Below, piece by piece: positions 19,083-27,790 of a stretch of DNA of 64,000 bases (its first letter is position 1; every line of letters starts with the position of its first letter). The notes beneath the pieces were generated by a model. It was not told where the DNA came from. It saw nothing but the letters and a program-made list of their open reading frames with translations, and ran no database searches. Position numbers and translations under genes: made by a program. The DNA is taken from the NCBI RefSeq assembly GCF_001006005.1, contig NZ_CP011254.1, positions 3,100,001 through 3,164,000 on the forward strand, given 5' to 3'. This stretch comes from Serratia fonticola. GTDB taxonomy: Bacteria; Pseudomonadota; Gammaproteobacteria; Enterobacterales; Enterobacteriaceae.

Positions 19083-20621
19083 ATGGCGAGCACAGAAAAA
19101 AGCGCCGCTCCAAAACAATTAACGTTGTTAGGCTTCTTTGCTATTACCGCATCTATGGTGATGGCGGTTTATGAATATCCGACCTTTGCAACCTCGGGTT
19201 TTTCTCTGATCTTCTTCCTGCTGTTAGGCGGGTTCCTATGGTTCATTCCCGTCGGTCTATGCGCCGCTGAGATGGCGACGGTAAAAGGGTGGCAGGAAGG
19301 CGGGGTATTCACCTGGGTGTCTAAAACTCTGGGTGAAAAATGGGGCTTTGCCGCCATCTCCTTTGGCTATCTGCAAATTGCCATCGGTTTTATCCCTATG
19401 CTCTATTTTGTGCTGGGGGCGCTGTCTTATATCCTCAAGTGGCCTGAACTGAACGAAGACCCGATCGTTAAAACCGTCGCGGCATTGGTAATCTTGTGGG
19501 GTCTGGCGTTCACCCAGTTCGGTGGCACCAAAAACACCGCGCGCATTGCCAAGATTGGCTTCTTTGCCGGCATCCTGTTACCGGCGGCTGTCCTGGTGAT
19601 CCTGTCCGTCAGCTATCTGCATTCTGGTGCGCCGCTGGCCATCGAAATGAACGCCTCTACCTTCTTCCCAGACTTTACCCAAATGGGGACGCTGGTGGTG
19701 TTCGTGGCGTTTATCCTGAGCTATATGGGCGTTGAAGCCTCGGCGACTCACGTCAACGAGATGAAAAACCCAGGCCGGGATTACCCGCTTGCCATGCTGT
19801 TGCTGATGGTTGCGGCCATTTGTTTAAGTTCTGTCGGCGGGCTTTCTATCGCAGCGGTGATCCCACGTGGTGAAATCAACCTTTCTGCAGGGGTGATGCA
19901 AACCTTCAGTGTGTTGATCTCGCACTTCGGTCCGCAGTTTGAATGGGCTGTTCGCGTCATTGCTGCACTGCTGCTGTTGGGCGTGTTGGCAGAAATCGCT
20001 GCCTGGATTGTTGGGCCGTCTCGCGGCATGCTGGTTACCGCACAACAAGGGATCTTGCCTGCTCGCTTTGCCAAAATGAACAAGAATGGGGTGCCGGTTG
20101 CACTGGTGATTTCTCAGTTGGTGATTACTTCGATTGCGTTGATTGTCCTGACCAACACCGGGGGCGGCAATAACATGTCCTTCCTGATTGCGCTGGCGTT
20201 GACCGTGGTGATCTACCTGTGCAGTTACTTCCTGCTGTTCCTGGGCTACATCAAACTGGTACGTAAACAGCCGGAAAACGAACGTGTCTTCAATATTCCG
20301 GGTGGCAACATGGTCAAGCTTGCCGTGGCTACGATTGGTTTGCTGACCTCTGCGGTTGCCTTTGTGGTCTCATTCTTCCCGCCTTCAGGTCTGGCCGGGG
20401 TAGAAGCCAACCATATGTACGTGACTATGCTGGTGGTGTGTTTCCTGGTGGTTGTGGCTATCCCGTTCATTATCTATGCGCTGCATGATAAACGCTTGAA
20501 GGCGACCAACCTCAAGCTGGTGCCTGTAAGCACGGATTCTGCGCCAGAAGGGCACTTCTTTATCCACCCGCGTGCACGCTCCGCGCACCATATTTTTGTC
20601 GATGACAAGCAAGTGCATTAA
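19083..20621 (+). CDS. gadC: glutamate:GABA antiporter
   Basis: A 512-residue, 12-helix APC-family antiporter that exchanges external glutamate for cytoplasmic GABA in acid. The N-terminus closely follows E. coli GadC ([21 protein letters not shown] with small changes), as does the C-terminal plug region near residues 488-503 ([11 protein letters not shown]), which blocks the path at neutral pH. GCAGGAG precedes the ATG. It lies 102 bases after gadB with a hairpin between them. A long hairpin with T-run follows. Confidence 0.96.
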   Translation: MASTEKSAAPKQLTLLGFFAITASMVMAVYEYPTFATSGFSLIFFLLLGGFLWFIPVGLCAAEMATVKGWQEGGVFTWVSKTLGEKWGFAAISFGYLQIAIGFIPMLYFVLGALSYILKWPELNEDPIVKTVAALVILWGLAFTQFGGTKNTARIAKIGFFAGILLPAAVLVILSVSYLHSGAPLAIEMNASTFFPDFTQMGTLVVFVAFILSYMGVEASATHVNEMKNPGRDYPLAMLLLMVAAICLSSVGGLSIAAVIPRGEINLSAGVMQTFSVLISHFGPQFEWAVRVIAALLLLGVLAEIAAWIVGPSRGMLVTAQQGILPARFAKMNKNGVPVALVISQLVITSIALIVLTNTGGGNNMSFLIALALTVVIYLCSYFLLFLGYIKLVRKQPENERVFNIPGGNMVKLAVATIGLLTSAVAFVVSFFPPSGLAGVEANHMYVTMLVVCFLVVVAIPFIIYALHDKRLKATNLKLVPVSTDSAPEGHFFIHPRARSAHHIFVDDKQVH

Positions 20622-20651
20622 TCGTTATTCGTTCAAGCACTGAATCACCAG

Positions 20652-20692
20652 GCAGGTTGCGGTGGGTAATAACCCACTTCAATCTGCTTTTT
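20652..20692 (+). terminator. gadC terminator
   Basis: Stem GCAGGTTG-CGGTGGGT / ACCCACTT-CAATCTGC closing on a 4-base loop and followed by TTTTTG. Confidence 0.7.
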
Positions 20693-20796
20693 GCGTTTAA
20701 GGGGGGCGTAACATGCTGCAAATTGCTTCCTGTACCTGACTCTGACTCCGTATAGGGGGGAACAGAGGGCACCAGCTAACCATTGATTATCCCGAT

Positions 20797-20820
20797 GGGC
20801 GCAGCATGCAGCGCCCCTAC
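20797..20820. repeat. A-type dispersed palindrome
   Basis: GGGCGC...GCGCCCCTAC preceded by CATTGATTAT, in the same composite layout as the units of the array at 40090-40779. Confidence 0.75.
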
Positions 20821-20895
20821 GGTTTGAGTCTGGCCGTTGATGTTACAGATCGCCTCCCATACTTGACTACAGCGCCGTAACGGCCCCCTCTCCCT

Positions 20896-20900
20896 TTGGG
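20896..20900. repeat. target-site duplication, left copy
   Basis: TTGGG at 20896-20900, repeated at 22186-22190 on the far side of the element. Confidence 0.8.
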
Positions 20901-22185
20901 TGTACAGACCGGGGACATCATGAACACTTGTTCGGGGACATGGTAGACACTTACAACATAGGTATGAGTACTTCTGAGTGGAGCTGCTTATGCCGTGGAA
21001 TGAGAGATCTGCCATGTCATTACGTACCGAGTTTGTGCTTTTCGCCTCGCAAGAAGGCGCTAATATCCGTGCGCTATGCCGTCAGTTCGGCATAGCGCCT
21101 GCTACCGCATACAAGTGGTTACATCGCTGGCAGTCTGATGGGCGGGCCGGTCTGAACGAACGTTCTCGAGTGCCACACCATTCCCCTTCCAGAACACCCG
21201 ATATCGTTGTCCAACACCTCCGCGCTGCGCATCTGGCCCATCCGATGTGGGGGGCGCGCAAGCTCAAGCGGTGGCTTGAGATGCAGGGGCATACGTTACC
21301 TGCCGCCAGCACCGTGCATAACCTGATGCGCCGCCATGACCTGCTACCGGGTGGCCCATCACCAGCGCCCACTGTTGGACGCTTTGAACATGATGCACCG
21401 AACCAGCTCTGGCAGATGGACTTTAAAGGCCACTTCCCCTTCGCCGAAGGGCGTTGCCATCCGCTGACCCTGCTGGATGACCATTCACGCTTCTCGCTCT
21501 GTCTGGCGCACTGCCCAGACGAACGACGCGTCACCGTGCAGTCTCAGTTGGTAGCGGTGTTCGAACGTTATGGCTTGCCGGAGAGAATGACCATGGATAA
21601 CGGTGCGCCCTGGGGCGACACGACGGGCAGTTGGACCGCACTGGAACTGTGGCTGATGCGTCAGGGTATCCGGGTGGGTCACTCGCGGCCTTATCATCCT
21701 CAGACTCAGGGTAAGCTGGAGCGCTTCCACCGCAGCCTGAAGGCAGAGCTCCTGCAGGGGCGGTGGTTTACCCATGCCGCGCAGTTGCAGGAGGTGTTCG
21801 ACGCCTGGCTAGAAACCTACAACCTGGAACGCCCACATGAAGCCCTGTCAATGGCGGTACCGGCGTCCCGTTATCAGCCTTCATCGCGACAGTACAATGG
21901 TAATCCAGCGGCAGCCGAGTATGACGAGGGGGTCCTGGTCAGGAAAGTGGATGTCAGTGGAAAACTGAGTCTGAAAGGGATGGGCCTGAAAGTGGGCAAG
22001 GCCTTTATCGGTGAATATGTCGGACTGAAGGAAAGTGAGAGAGAGGGCTACTACGAGGTATGGTGGTACAGCACGAAAGTGGGGACGATCGACCTGAGAA
22101 ATAGGTCGATCATCATGGGTAAAGGATGTTAAAAAGTGTTCACCATGTCCTTGAACACCTGTCTACCATGTCCCCGGTCTGTACA
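20901..22185 (+). mobile_element. IS481-family insertion sequence, 1285 bp
   Basis: Both ends carry an 18-bp perfect terminal inverted repeat (TGTACAGACCGGGGACAT), starting with TGT as usual for the family. Each end repeats a GGACATGGT motif about 23 bases further in, probably extra transposase sites. A 5-bp TTGGG direct repeat flanks it. One intact transposase gene fills the element, so it is probably still active. Confidence 0.9.
20990..22132 (+). CDS. IS481-family DDE transposase
   Basis: A 380-residue transposase. An N-terminal helix-turn-helix (about residues 10-60, IRALCRQFGIAPATAYKWL) binds the ends; the rve integrase core carries D144 (LWQMDFKG), D203 (TMDNGAPW) and E244 (GKLERFHRS). 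GGAG lies 6 bases ahead of the ATG at 20990; an in-frame GTG 12 bases earlier is a less likely start. No frameshift or stop interrupts it. Confidence 0.92.
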   Translation: MPWNERSAMSLRTEFVLFASQEGANIRALCRQFGIAPATAYKWLHRWQSDGRAGLNERSRVPHHSPSRTPDIVVQHLRAAHLAHPMWGARKLKRWLEMQGHTLPAASTVHNLMRRHDLLPGGPSPAPTVGRFEHDAPNQLWQMDFKGHFPFAEGRCHPLTLLDDHSRFSLCLAHCPDERRVTVQSQLVAVFERYGLPERMTMDNGAPWGDTTGSWTALELWLMRQGIRVGHSRPYHPQTQGKLERFHRSLKAELLQGRWFTHAAQLQEVFDAWLETYNLERPHEALSMAVPASRYQPSSRQYNGNPAAAEYDEGVLVRKVDVSGKLSLKGMGLKVGKAFIGEYVGLKESEREGYYEVWWYSTKVGTIDLRNRSIIMGKGC

Positions 22186-22190
22186 TTGGG
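22186..22190. repeat. target-site duplication, right copy
   Basis: TTGGG, matching 20896-20900. Confidence 0.8.
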
Positions 22191-22316
22191 CGAGGGTTGG
22201 GGTGAGGGGCATTATTTTCGCCTGATTGAACGCCCAGTCATTGACCAATGACAAGGCGGCATGGGTGGCAGCCTCTTTATAATCAGGCCCGTTTGTCTTC
22301 TCACTGGTGTGGAACC

Positions 22317-23438
22317 ATGGCTTATCAACTGAATCTTAACTGGCCCGAATTTTTAGAGAAATACTGGCAAAAACAACCTGTGGTATTAAAAAATGCCTTC
22401 CCGAACTTTGTCGATCCGATCACCCCGGACGAGTTGGCCGGTTTGGCGATGGAGGTTGAGGTAGACAGCCGTCTGGTCAGCCAAACCCATGGTCAATGGC
22501 AGGCCAGCCACGGGCCGTTCGAGCATTTTGATAACCTGGGGGAAACCGGCTGGTCGCTGCTGGCGCAGGCGGTTAACCACTGGCATGCCCCGTCAGCGGA
22601 GCTGGTCACCCCGTTCCGCGTGTTACCGGACTGGCGGCTGGACGATCTGATGATCTCTTTCTCTGTTCCTGGTGGCGGCGTAGGGCCGCATATCGATCAG
22701 TACGACGTATTTATCATCCAGGGCATGGGGAGCCGCCGCTGGCGAGTGGGTGACAAACTGCCGCTGAAGCAGTTTTGCCCGCATCCGGCGCTGCTGCATG
22801 TGGAACCTTTCGAGCCGATTATCGATGAAGATCTGGCGCCGGGCGATATCTTGTATATTCCGCCGGGCTTCCCGCACGACGGCTTTACCCACCAAACCGC
22901 GCTCAACTATTCCGTTGGCTTCCGTGGCCCTAACGGCAGGGATTTAATCAGCAGCTTCGCGGACTATGCGCTGGAAAACGATCTCGGGGGCGAGCATTAC
23001 AGCGATCCTGATTTAACCTGCCGGGAACATCCAGGCCGGGTTGAAGAGTATGAGCTCGATCGCCTGCGTGGGATGATGACGGATCTGATTAATCAGCCGG
23101 AAGATTTTAAACAGTGGTTTGGCCGCTTCGTGACCACGCCACGCCACGAGTTGGATATCGCCCCAGCGCAACCACCTTACGAGCAGGATGAGGTTATCGA
23201 AGCGTTGATGGACGGTGCCGTCCTGACTCGCCTGAGTGGCTTAAGAGTGCTGGAGGTGGGGGGCAGCTTCTTTATCAACAGCGAACGCCTGGATACCGTC
23301 GAGCCTAACGCCGCCGATGCCCTATGCCGTTACACTATCGTCGGTAAGCAAGAGTTAGGTGAGGCGCTGCAAAACCCGGCGTTCGTTGCCGAGTTAACCG
23401 GCCTGGTTAATCAGGGTTATTGGTTCTTCGACGAGTAA
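22317..23438 (+). CDS. roxA: 50S ribosomal protein L16 arginine hydroxylase RoxA
   Basis: A 373-residue JmjC-fold 2-oxoglutarate/Fe(II) oxygenase, the same length as E. coli YcfD/RoxA, which hydroxylates an arginine in L16. The iron ligands are H125 and D127 (GPHIDQYD) and H187 (GFPHDGF). The C-terminal dimerisation and winged-helix parts end in GYWFFDE, the family ending. The start at 22317 was chosen because it gives the conserved MAYQLNLNWP N-terminus. Its promoter region is now about 130 bases from the IS. Confidence 0.94.
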   Translation: MAYQLNLNWPEFLEKYWQKQPVVLKNAFPNFVDPITPDELAGLAMEVEVDSRLVSQTHGQWQASHGPFEHFDNLGETGWSLLAQAVNHWHAPSAELVTPFRVLPDWRLDDLMISFSVPGGGVGPHIDQYDVFIIQGMGSRRWRVGDKLPLKQFCPHPALLHVEPFEPIIDEDLAPGDILYIPPGFPHDGFTHQTALNYSVGFRGPNGRDLISSFADYALENDLGGEHYSDPDLTCREHPGRVEEYELDRLRGMMTDLINQPEDFKQWFGRFVTTPRHELDIAPAQPPYEQDEVIEALMDGAVLTRLSGLRVLEVGGSFFINSERLDTVEPNAADALCRYTIVGKQELGEALQNPAFVAELTGLVNQGYWFFDE

Positions 23439-23454
23439 GCGTATTGCCCATCGT

Positions 23455-23483
23455 GGCTTCCAGCAGAGTGTATCCTGGAAGCC
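23455..23483 (+). terminator. hairpin after roxA
   Basis: Nine-bp perfect arms GGCTTCCAG/CTGGAAGCC, 16 bases past the stop; no U-run, and the neighbouring gene converges, so it may act both ways. Confidence 0.45.
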
Positions 23484-23533
23484 GCGTTATCAACCTCCGC
23501 GTGCTTACGCTGGATCCGGTACTCACGATAAGA

Positions 23534-24193
23534 TCAATATCTTGATGGGATATTATTTATTGCTTTAAGCAAGCCCTTATCCGTCACGATATAATTTCCG
23601 GTTTTCAACTGTGCCAGGATTTTCATAATACTGCTGCGTGAAAGAAAAGTACGGCTCTTAATATAGGAAACGATGCTGACGCTGTTTCTGATTTCTTCCG
23701 GTTCACCCATTAACTCAAAGAGTTGATAACAGATGATTTCATAGGACGAGAGTGACGAAATCTTGGTGCAATGGTCATAGACCCGGGTTGCCGTATAAAT
23801 TAACAGGGTAGATAAACTTTGCCAGAGATCTTCTTTGGCAATGATTTTATTGGCCTCTTCAATGGAGATAACGCTGACCTCTGAGGACTCCTGGGTTCGA
23901 ATATAGAGATAGTCAGCCTCTAGCAGTTGTGTGCTGATGCCAAAGAGGTAGGGCGCAGACTCTGAGTTCAACACCATGCCATCAATGTTGCGATACAGCG
24001 TCACGCTACCTTTGTGCAGCAGAAAACAGTGATGCTGCCCGCCTGCAATGTAGTTAAGTGATTGCCTGTTTTTTGTTTCAACCTTGTTGGCGTGTGGCGA
24101 GAGATGCCGCAAGAGTAGTTCGATTTCGGCCAAGGGCTTTTTATGTATCATATTACAATCGTATGTAATAGAAGGTTTTATTTCGTTGCTCAC
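23534..24193 (-). CDS. winged-helix regulator, IprA/CRP-like (paralogue 1)
   Basis: A 219-residue protein with an N-terminal cupin-like domain (about 25-130) and a C-terminal winged helix (about 150-219) containing the block TFLSRSSIMKILAQLK. The family includes E. coli IprA (YaiV), and its members usually end in a LPxxY/ LPSRY-type motif as here (NIPSRY). The ligand-binding cyclic-nucleotide residues of CRP are not evident. It diverges from the LuxR gene at 24541 with a conserved palindrome in between. It is the most divergent of three paralogues in this island; DNA targets are inferred only. Confidence 0.75.
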   Translation of the reverse strand: MSNEIKPSITYDCNMIHKKPLAEIELLLRHLSPHANKVETKNRQSLNYIAGGQHHCFLLHKGSVTLYRNIDGMVLNSESAPYLFGISTQLLEADYLYIRTQESSEVSVISIEEANKIIAKEDLWQSLSTLLIYTATRVYDHCTKISSLSSYEIICYQLFELMGEPEEIRNSVSIVSYIKSRTFLSRSSIMKILAQLKTGNYIVTDKGLLKAINNIPSRY

Positions 24194-24296
24194 CTTGATT
24201 CCCTCCGTGGCGCGCGGTTAGCCACCAGCAATGTATAGCTAGTCTTTCAAAAGGGAGGATTATGCTAATTTTAATGGGTTTTAAAAGTTATTTAAG

Positions 24297-24312
24297 GGTG
24301 TAAAATTACACC
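24297..24312. promoter_or_regulatory. fimbrial-island inverted repeat, copy 1
   Basis: GGTGTAAAATTACACC: 7-bp arms around AA. An identical 16-mer lies at 26120-26135. Both are followed after exactly 9 bases by CTTGA. Confidence 0.65.
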
Positions 24313-24540
24313 GAGAAAAAGCTTGAATATCCTCGCGCTATCGTATCAGAATAATCCCAGTATTTTAATTTTTATGATGGGCTGTGTTTGCCTTATTAAA
24401 GCATATCGTATAAGCCCATTAGTCTATTCCTGCATGCAAATTGCAAGGGTCTTAATTCTGTTAACTGTTAGTGGTGAATCTGTTTTTTAGCTAAAAAAGA
24501 TTTTTCCCTGACTGAATAGATTTGTTAAAGGATGTAAACA

Positions 24541-25233
24541 TTGAACGTTGTCTTTGAGGATAGCTATACTTTGTATCGTATCGGTATGGAGTGGTTGCTG
24601 GCGGATTTATTTGGCCACAGTGAACAAGTCCATTTTAACGTACTGGATAGTGATTCTATTAAGCACGCCAACATCATCGTCAAGAATTTTTCTGCAGGTG
24701 AGCAATTTCTCTGCCAACCGATGATCAAAATGCGCCCACAAGGTTGCCTGCTGATTGGGATAGTTGAAGGAGAGACTGAAATAGCCTACGGACAACTCCC
24801 CTTATGCCAGTCAAATAGTGTTTTTATCAACCGTTCAGACTCTCGGGATAAAGTAGCGGATCTTGTTATGCAGGGTTGGTTGCGTAGCCTGCTAGAGACG
24901 CAAGCTCCGGCCAAGCTAAACTGCCAGGTTTGTAAGCACCAGACGCTAACAGTGCAGCAGGCTAGCTTCGCTACGCGTTTTTATCTGGGGGAAGAGACTC
25001 ATGCTATCGCCAGAAAGATGAAGATCAGTACTAAAACGGTGAGTTCACATAAGTATCTCATCATGAAGAAGTTTAACGTTGGCACCGATCAAGACCTGCT
25101 GACCTTGCTCCACTTGCTAAAAAATCAGCTCATTATTCCCAACGTCTTCAAAGAATGCTTAAACCTTTGCCGAATTGAGTGTGCCAACGTTGTCGCTTGG
25201 TCGCCTTTTGCAGGTACGCGTAGAAGGTATTGA
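24541..25233 (+). CDS. LuxR-family transcriptional regulator
   Basis: A 230-residue protein with a GerE/LuxR helix-turn-helix near residues 138-195 (FYLGEETHAIARKMKISTK...). The first 130 residues are not a recognisable receiver: the acidic phosphorylation pocket is missing, though the length and start (VFEDSYTLYRIGMEWLL) recall degenerate receivers of FimZ/RcsB-like fimbrial regulators. TTG at 24541 is taken as the start because AAAGGATG lies upstream; ATG at 24586 is the alternative. The C-terminal 25 residues look unconserved. It is followed after 44 bases by a winged-helix gene. A role in switching the pilin operon is an inference from position. Confidence 0.7.
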   Translation: MNVVFEDSYTLYRIGMEWLLADLFGHSEQVHFNVLDSDSIKHANIIVKNFSAGEQFLCQPMIKMRPQGCLLIGIVEGETEIAYGQLPLCQSNSVFINRSDSRDKVADLVMQGWLRSLLETQAPAKLNCQVCKHQTLTVQQASFATRFYLGEETHAIARKMKISTKTVSSHKYLIMKKFNVGTDQDLLTLLHLLKNQLIIPNVFKECLNLCRIECANVVAWSPFAGTRRRY

Positions 25234-25266
25234 TATGCTAAATTGAAAGCAGATCACCTTCTACGC
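25218..25266 (+). promoter_or_regulatory. 11-bp inverted repeat over the luxR stop
   Basis: GCGTAGAAGGT and ACCTTCTACGC, perfect arms separated by 27 bases, spanning the LuxR-gene stop and the region just ahead of the 25278 gene. It encloses a TATGCT -10-like box. Confidence 0.5.
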
Positions 25267-25277
25267 TGACAGGTTTT

Positions 25278-25910
25278 ATGAGTATAAAAGAACAACATGG
25301 CGATGATGACTTTGCTGCGACAGTCGAACTGTTCGAAAAGCTGTGCCCCCATGTCACCTTTGAGGTTGTCCTACCAGGAACCCGGCTTTACCTGTTTAAA
25401 GAGGGTGAGCCGTACTGTTATCTGATACGCAGCGGCATTTGCAAATTGCATCATGGGCCTGATGAAATTTTAATCAACGTCATGTATGTACCCAGCATCA
25501 TTGGTGTGGGAGGGGCTTTGGCGGCCAACGCTGCACTGTTTTTACATCCACAGACGACCTCAGAGATAGCAACCGTTCCTACCCAGGAAATCAGGCAAAT
25601 TATTGCTCGTGACAATTTATGGGAACAGCTGTCTAGGCATATTTACCGGGTTACCAACCGGTTCTTCATGTTGAGTAGCTACCTCAATGCCCCTACCGCG
25701 TACGAGATCCTCCGCTTTCAACTGTTGGAGTTGATGCACGAACCGGCTGAATTCAGAGAGAATATTTCTGCGGCACAGTATATTCAGCAAAAAACGCGCC
25801 TGTCCCGCAGCAGCATTATGAAAATCCTCTCGCAGCTTAAGCAAGGGGGATTTGTTAAGCTGGATAACGGTATCCTGAAAGAAATCTGCCATTTGCCGCT
25901 TAAGTATTAA
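25278..25910 (+). CDS. winged-helix regulator, IprA/CRP-like (paralogue 2)
   Basis: A 210-residue protein with a cupin-like N-terminal domain (about 15-125) and a C-terminal winged helix (about 140-210; block RLSRSSIMKILSQLKQGG; ending LPLKY). It is a close paralogue of the protein at 32624-33256, with whole motifs shared (YCYLIRSGIC, YIQQKT), and a more distant one of that at 23534-24193. Placed just ahead of the pilin operon and after a LuxR gene, it probably controls fimbrial expression; this is inferred. The ribosome binding site is weak (ACAGG). Confidence 0.75.
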   Translation: MSIKEQHGDDDFAATVELFEKLCPHVTFEVVLPGTRLYLFKEGEPYCYLIRSGICKLHHGPDEILINVMYVPSIIGVGGALAANAALFLHPQTTSEIATVPTQEIRQIIARDNLWEQLSRHIYRVTNRFFMLSSYLNAPTAYEILRFQLLELMHEPAEFRENISAAQYIQQKTRLSRSSIMKILSQLKQGGFVKLDNGILKEICHLPLKY

Positions 25911-26404
25911 AACAGCGGCCTATCTTCCTCGTTAAAACCTGTGCCAACCCAAACCTGGCGCAGGTTTATCTTTAATAACCTTCCCCAGAGCCTGTATGCC
26001 AGTAGTTAATTGAGAGCTATTATTATCTGCTTTTTATTGCCAACGGTAATATCATGATTTTTATCATTTAAAAGTTATCTGAAGGGGCGGTTTGGCGTTA
26101 TTAAAAAAGAGAGTTAAGCGGTGTAAAATTACACCAACAAACATCTTGAGGATCTTGCCATTTTAAACGAGAATGTTCTTAGGTGATAACGAGTGAGGTT
26201 GTTAATAACTGCTCTATCCCCTGCGTCTGAATACAAAACCTTACTAAGAAAGAAGTTCCTTATTGGTTGGGTAATTTATATTACTAGTTACAAACCTAAA
26301 CTGGCATGGAAATTCAGATATTAAAAATCTTATTATCTCTATTGGAGATGGTCACGATTTTGTTTTGTCCGGAGCCAAGTTTAATATACTCAAGGAAAAT
26401 TGTT
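25911..26404. other. control region of the fimbrial operon
   Basis: A 494-base AT-rich gap with no gene. It contains the second copy of the 16-bp inverted repeat (26120-26135). The 270 bases from that site to the pilin ATG would give a long 5' leader if the promoter is next to it. Confidence 0.6.
26120..26135. promoter_or_regulatory. fimbrial-island inverted repeat, copy 2
   Basis: GGTGTAAAATTACACC, identical to 24297-24312, with CTTGA again 9 bases downstream and AGAAT about 25 bases beyond that in both. Confidence 0.65.
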
Positions 26405-26920
26405 ATGAAAAAGAATCTGATCGCTGTAGCTGTGCTGATTTCTTCTGCATTTTGTGTTTCTGCTAACGCAGCTGAAGGCCAGGTGAATTTCACTGGTTCA
26501 CTCATTCCTACTGGTTGTACGGTAACTAACAGTCCGGCGAATCCATTGGAAGTATTCCTCGGTAATTTACCTGTAACTTCATTTGGTGCTGCTGGTACCA
26601 CTTCTGCGGCAAAAGTAGTTGCTCTTAACGTTACTGCTTGCCCGGCAACAACCGCTAACGTGACGTTTGATGGTGCTTATGATAGTGGCAACCCTCAAGT
26701 ACTGGCTCTGACTGCTGGTGGTGCAACAGGTGTAGGTATCCAACTGTTAGACAGTGCTGACAACGTAGTGACATTGGGTACTGCTTCTGAACCATACACT
26801 CTGACTGCTGGCGATAACACCCTGAACTTCAAAGCGCAGTATATCGCGACGGTTGCCTCTACTGCCATGACAGTGGGTGCAGCTAACGCTGTAGCTTTAT
26901 TTAACATCAGCTACAACTAA
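26405..26920 (+). CDS. major fimbrial subunit (type 1 family)
   Basis: A 171-residue pilin: signal peptide ending ANA-A near residue 23, a cysteine pair (C36 in IPTGCTV and C77 in VTACPAT) typical of the fold, an N-terminal donor strand region, and the C-terminal aromatic-ending beta zipper NISYN recognised by the chaperone. It is assembled on the cell surface by the following chaperone and usher. AAGGA sits 8 bases before the ATG at 26405; an upstream in-frame start would disrupt the signal peptide. A hairpin with T-run follows, which would set pilin output above the rest of the operon. Confidence 0.88.
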   Translation: MKKNLIAVAVLISSAFCVSANAAEGQVNFTGSLIPTGCTVTNSPANPLEVFLGNLPVTSFGAAGTTSAAKVVALNVTACPATTANVTFDGAYDSGNPQVLALTAGGATGVGIQLLDSADNVVTLGTASEPYTLTAGDNTLNFKAQYIATVASTAMTVGAANAVALFNISYN

Positions 26921-26958
26921 GTTGTGGGGTGCCTTGTAGGTGCCAGATGATTATTTCG

Positions 26959-26993
26959 AGCCGGCGCTTGTTTGCCGGCTTTTCTTCTCTTTA
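26959..26993 (+). terminator. attenuator after the major pilin gene
   Basis: AGCCGGC / GCCGGCT with an 8-base loop and a T-rich tail, 38 bases after the pilin stop and before the chaperone gene. Confidence 0.7.
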
Positions 26994-27006
26994 ATGGATC
27001 CTGACT

Positions 27007-27684
27007 ATGAAATTTATTCCTACCACGCTGTTAGTCACCTTGCTGGCGACCGCCAGTGTGGCTCAGGCCGGTATAGTTGTAGGTGGCACGCGGCTGATTT
27101 ATGACGGCGGCAAGAAGGAGTCTTCACTGAGCGTCAACAACCCGGACAAAACACCGTACCTGATCCAGAGCTGGATCGAGACCACTACCGGTGGCGCTGA
27201 GAAAGCCCCCTTTATGGTGACCCCTCCGCTATTCCGTCTGGACGGTGGCCAAGAGAACGTGCTGCGCGTAGTGCGTGCAGGCGGCAACCTGCCAAATGAT
27301 AAGGAATCGCTGTATTGGATGAACATCAAGTCCATCCCGTCAGTAACTAAGGATACCAATCAGAACACGTTGCAGATTGCGGTCAAGACACGCATCAAGC
27401 TGATTTACCGCCCGGAAGGCCTGAAAGGCGTGCCGGAAGAACAGACCGAAAAATTGACCTGGCAGCGTAAAGGCAACAGCGTGCAGGTGACCAATCCGAC
27501 ACCGTTCTATATGAATTTTCAGCTGGTGAAGGTGGGCGGTAAGGAACTGAAAGAGGCGACCTATGTGGCCCCGATGGACACCGCAACCTTTGCACTGCCT
27601 GCCGGATCCAGCGGTGGCAGCGTGAGCTGGAAAATCATCAGCGACTACGGCGGCATTGGTAATGAACACACCAAGCCACTTTGA
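27007..27684 (+). CDS. periplasmic fimbrial chaperone (PapD family)
   Basis: A 225-residue two-domain chaperone. The signal peptide ends near residue 21 (AQA). R28 in GGTRLIYD and K127 in RIKLIYRP correspond to the subunit-binding arginine and lysine of PapD-like proteins, and the alternating hydrophobic G1 strand follows near residue 100. It caps pilins in the periplasm and hands them to the usher. It lies 86 bases after the pilin gene. Confidence 0.9.
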   Translation: MKFIPTTLLVTLLATASVAQAGIVVGGTRLIYDGGKKESSLSVNNPDKTPYLIQSWIETTTGGAEKAPFMVTPPLFRLDGGQENVLRVVRAGGNLPNDKESLYWMNIKSIPSVTKDTNQNTLQIAVKTRIKLIYRPEGLKGVPEEQTEKLTWQRKGNSVQVTNPTPFYMNFQLVKVGGKELKEATYVAPMDTATFALPAGSSGGSVSWKIISDYGGIGNEHTKPL

Positions 27685-27790
27685 GTTTGATTGAGCCTGC
27701 CAAAGATCTAAAAACAGTAAGCGTTCTCACAGGCAGTGAGGATCAGGACACAGGGTTGTTCTTCGCCCTGCAGGCAACGGAGTAAAACGG

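Larger units (their letters stand above)
20884..22208. repeat. B-type palindrome split by the insertion sequence
   Basis: Left half CCCCCTCTCCCTTTGGG ends at 20900; right half TTGGGCGAGGGTTGGGGTGA resumes at 22186. Removing the element and one TTGGG copy restores a standard B-type repeat. Confidence 0.75.
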
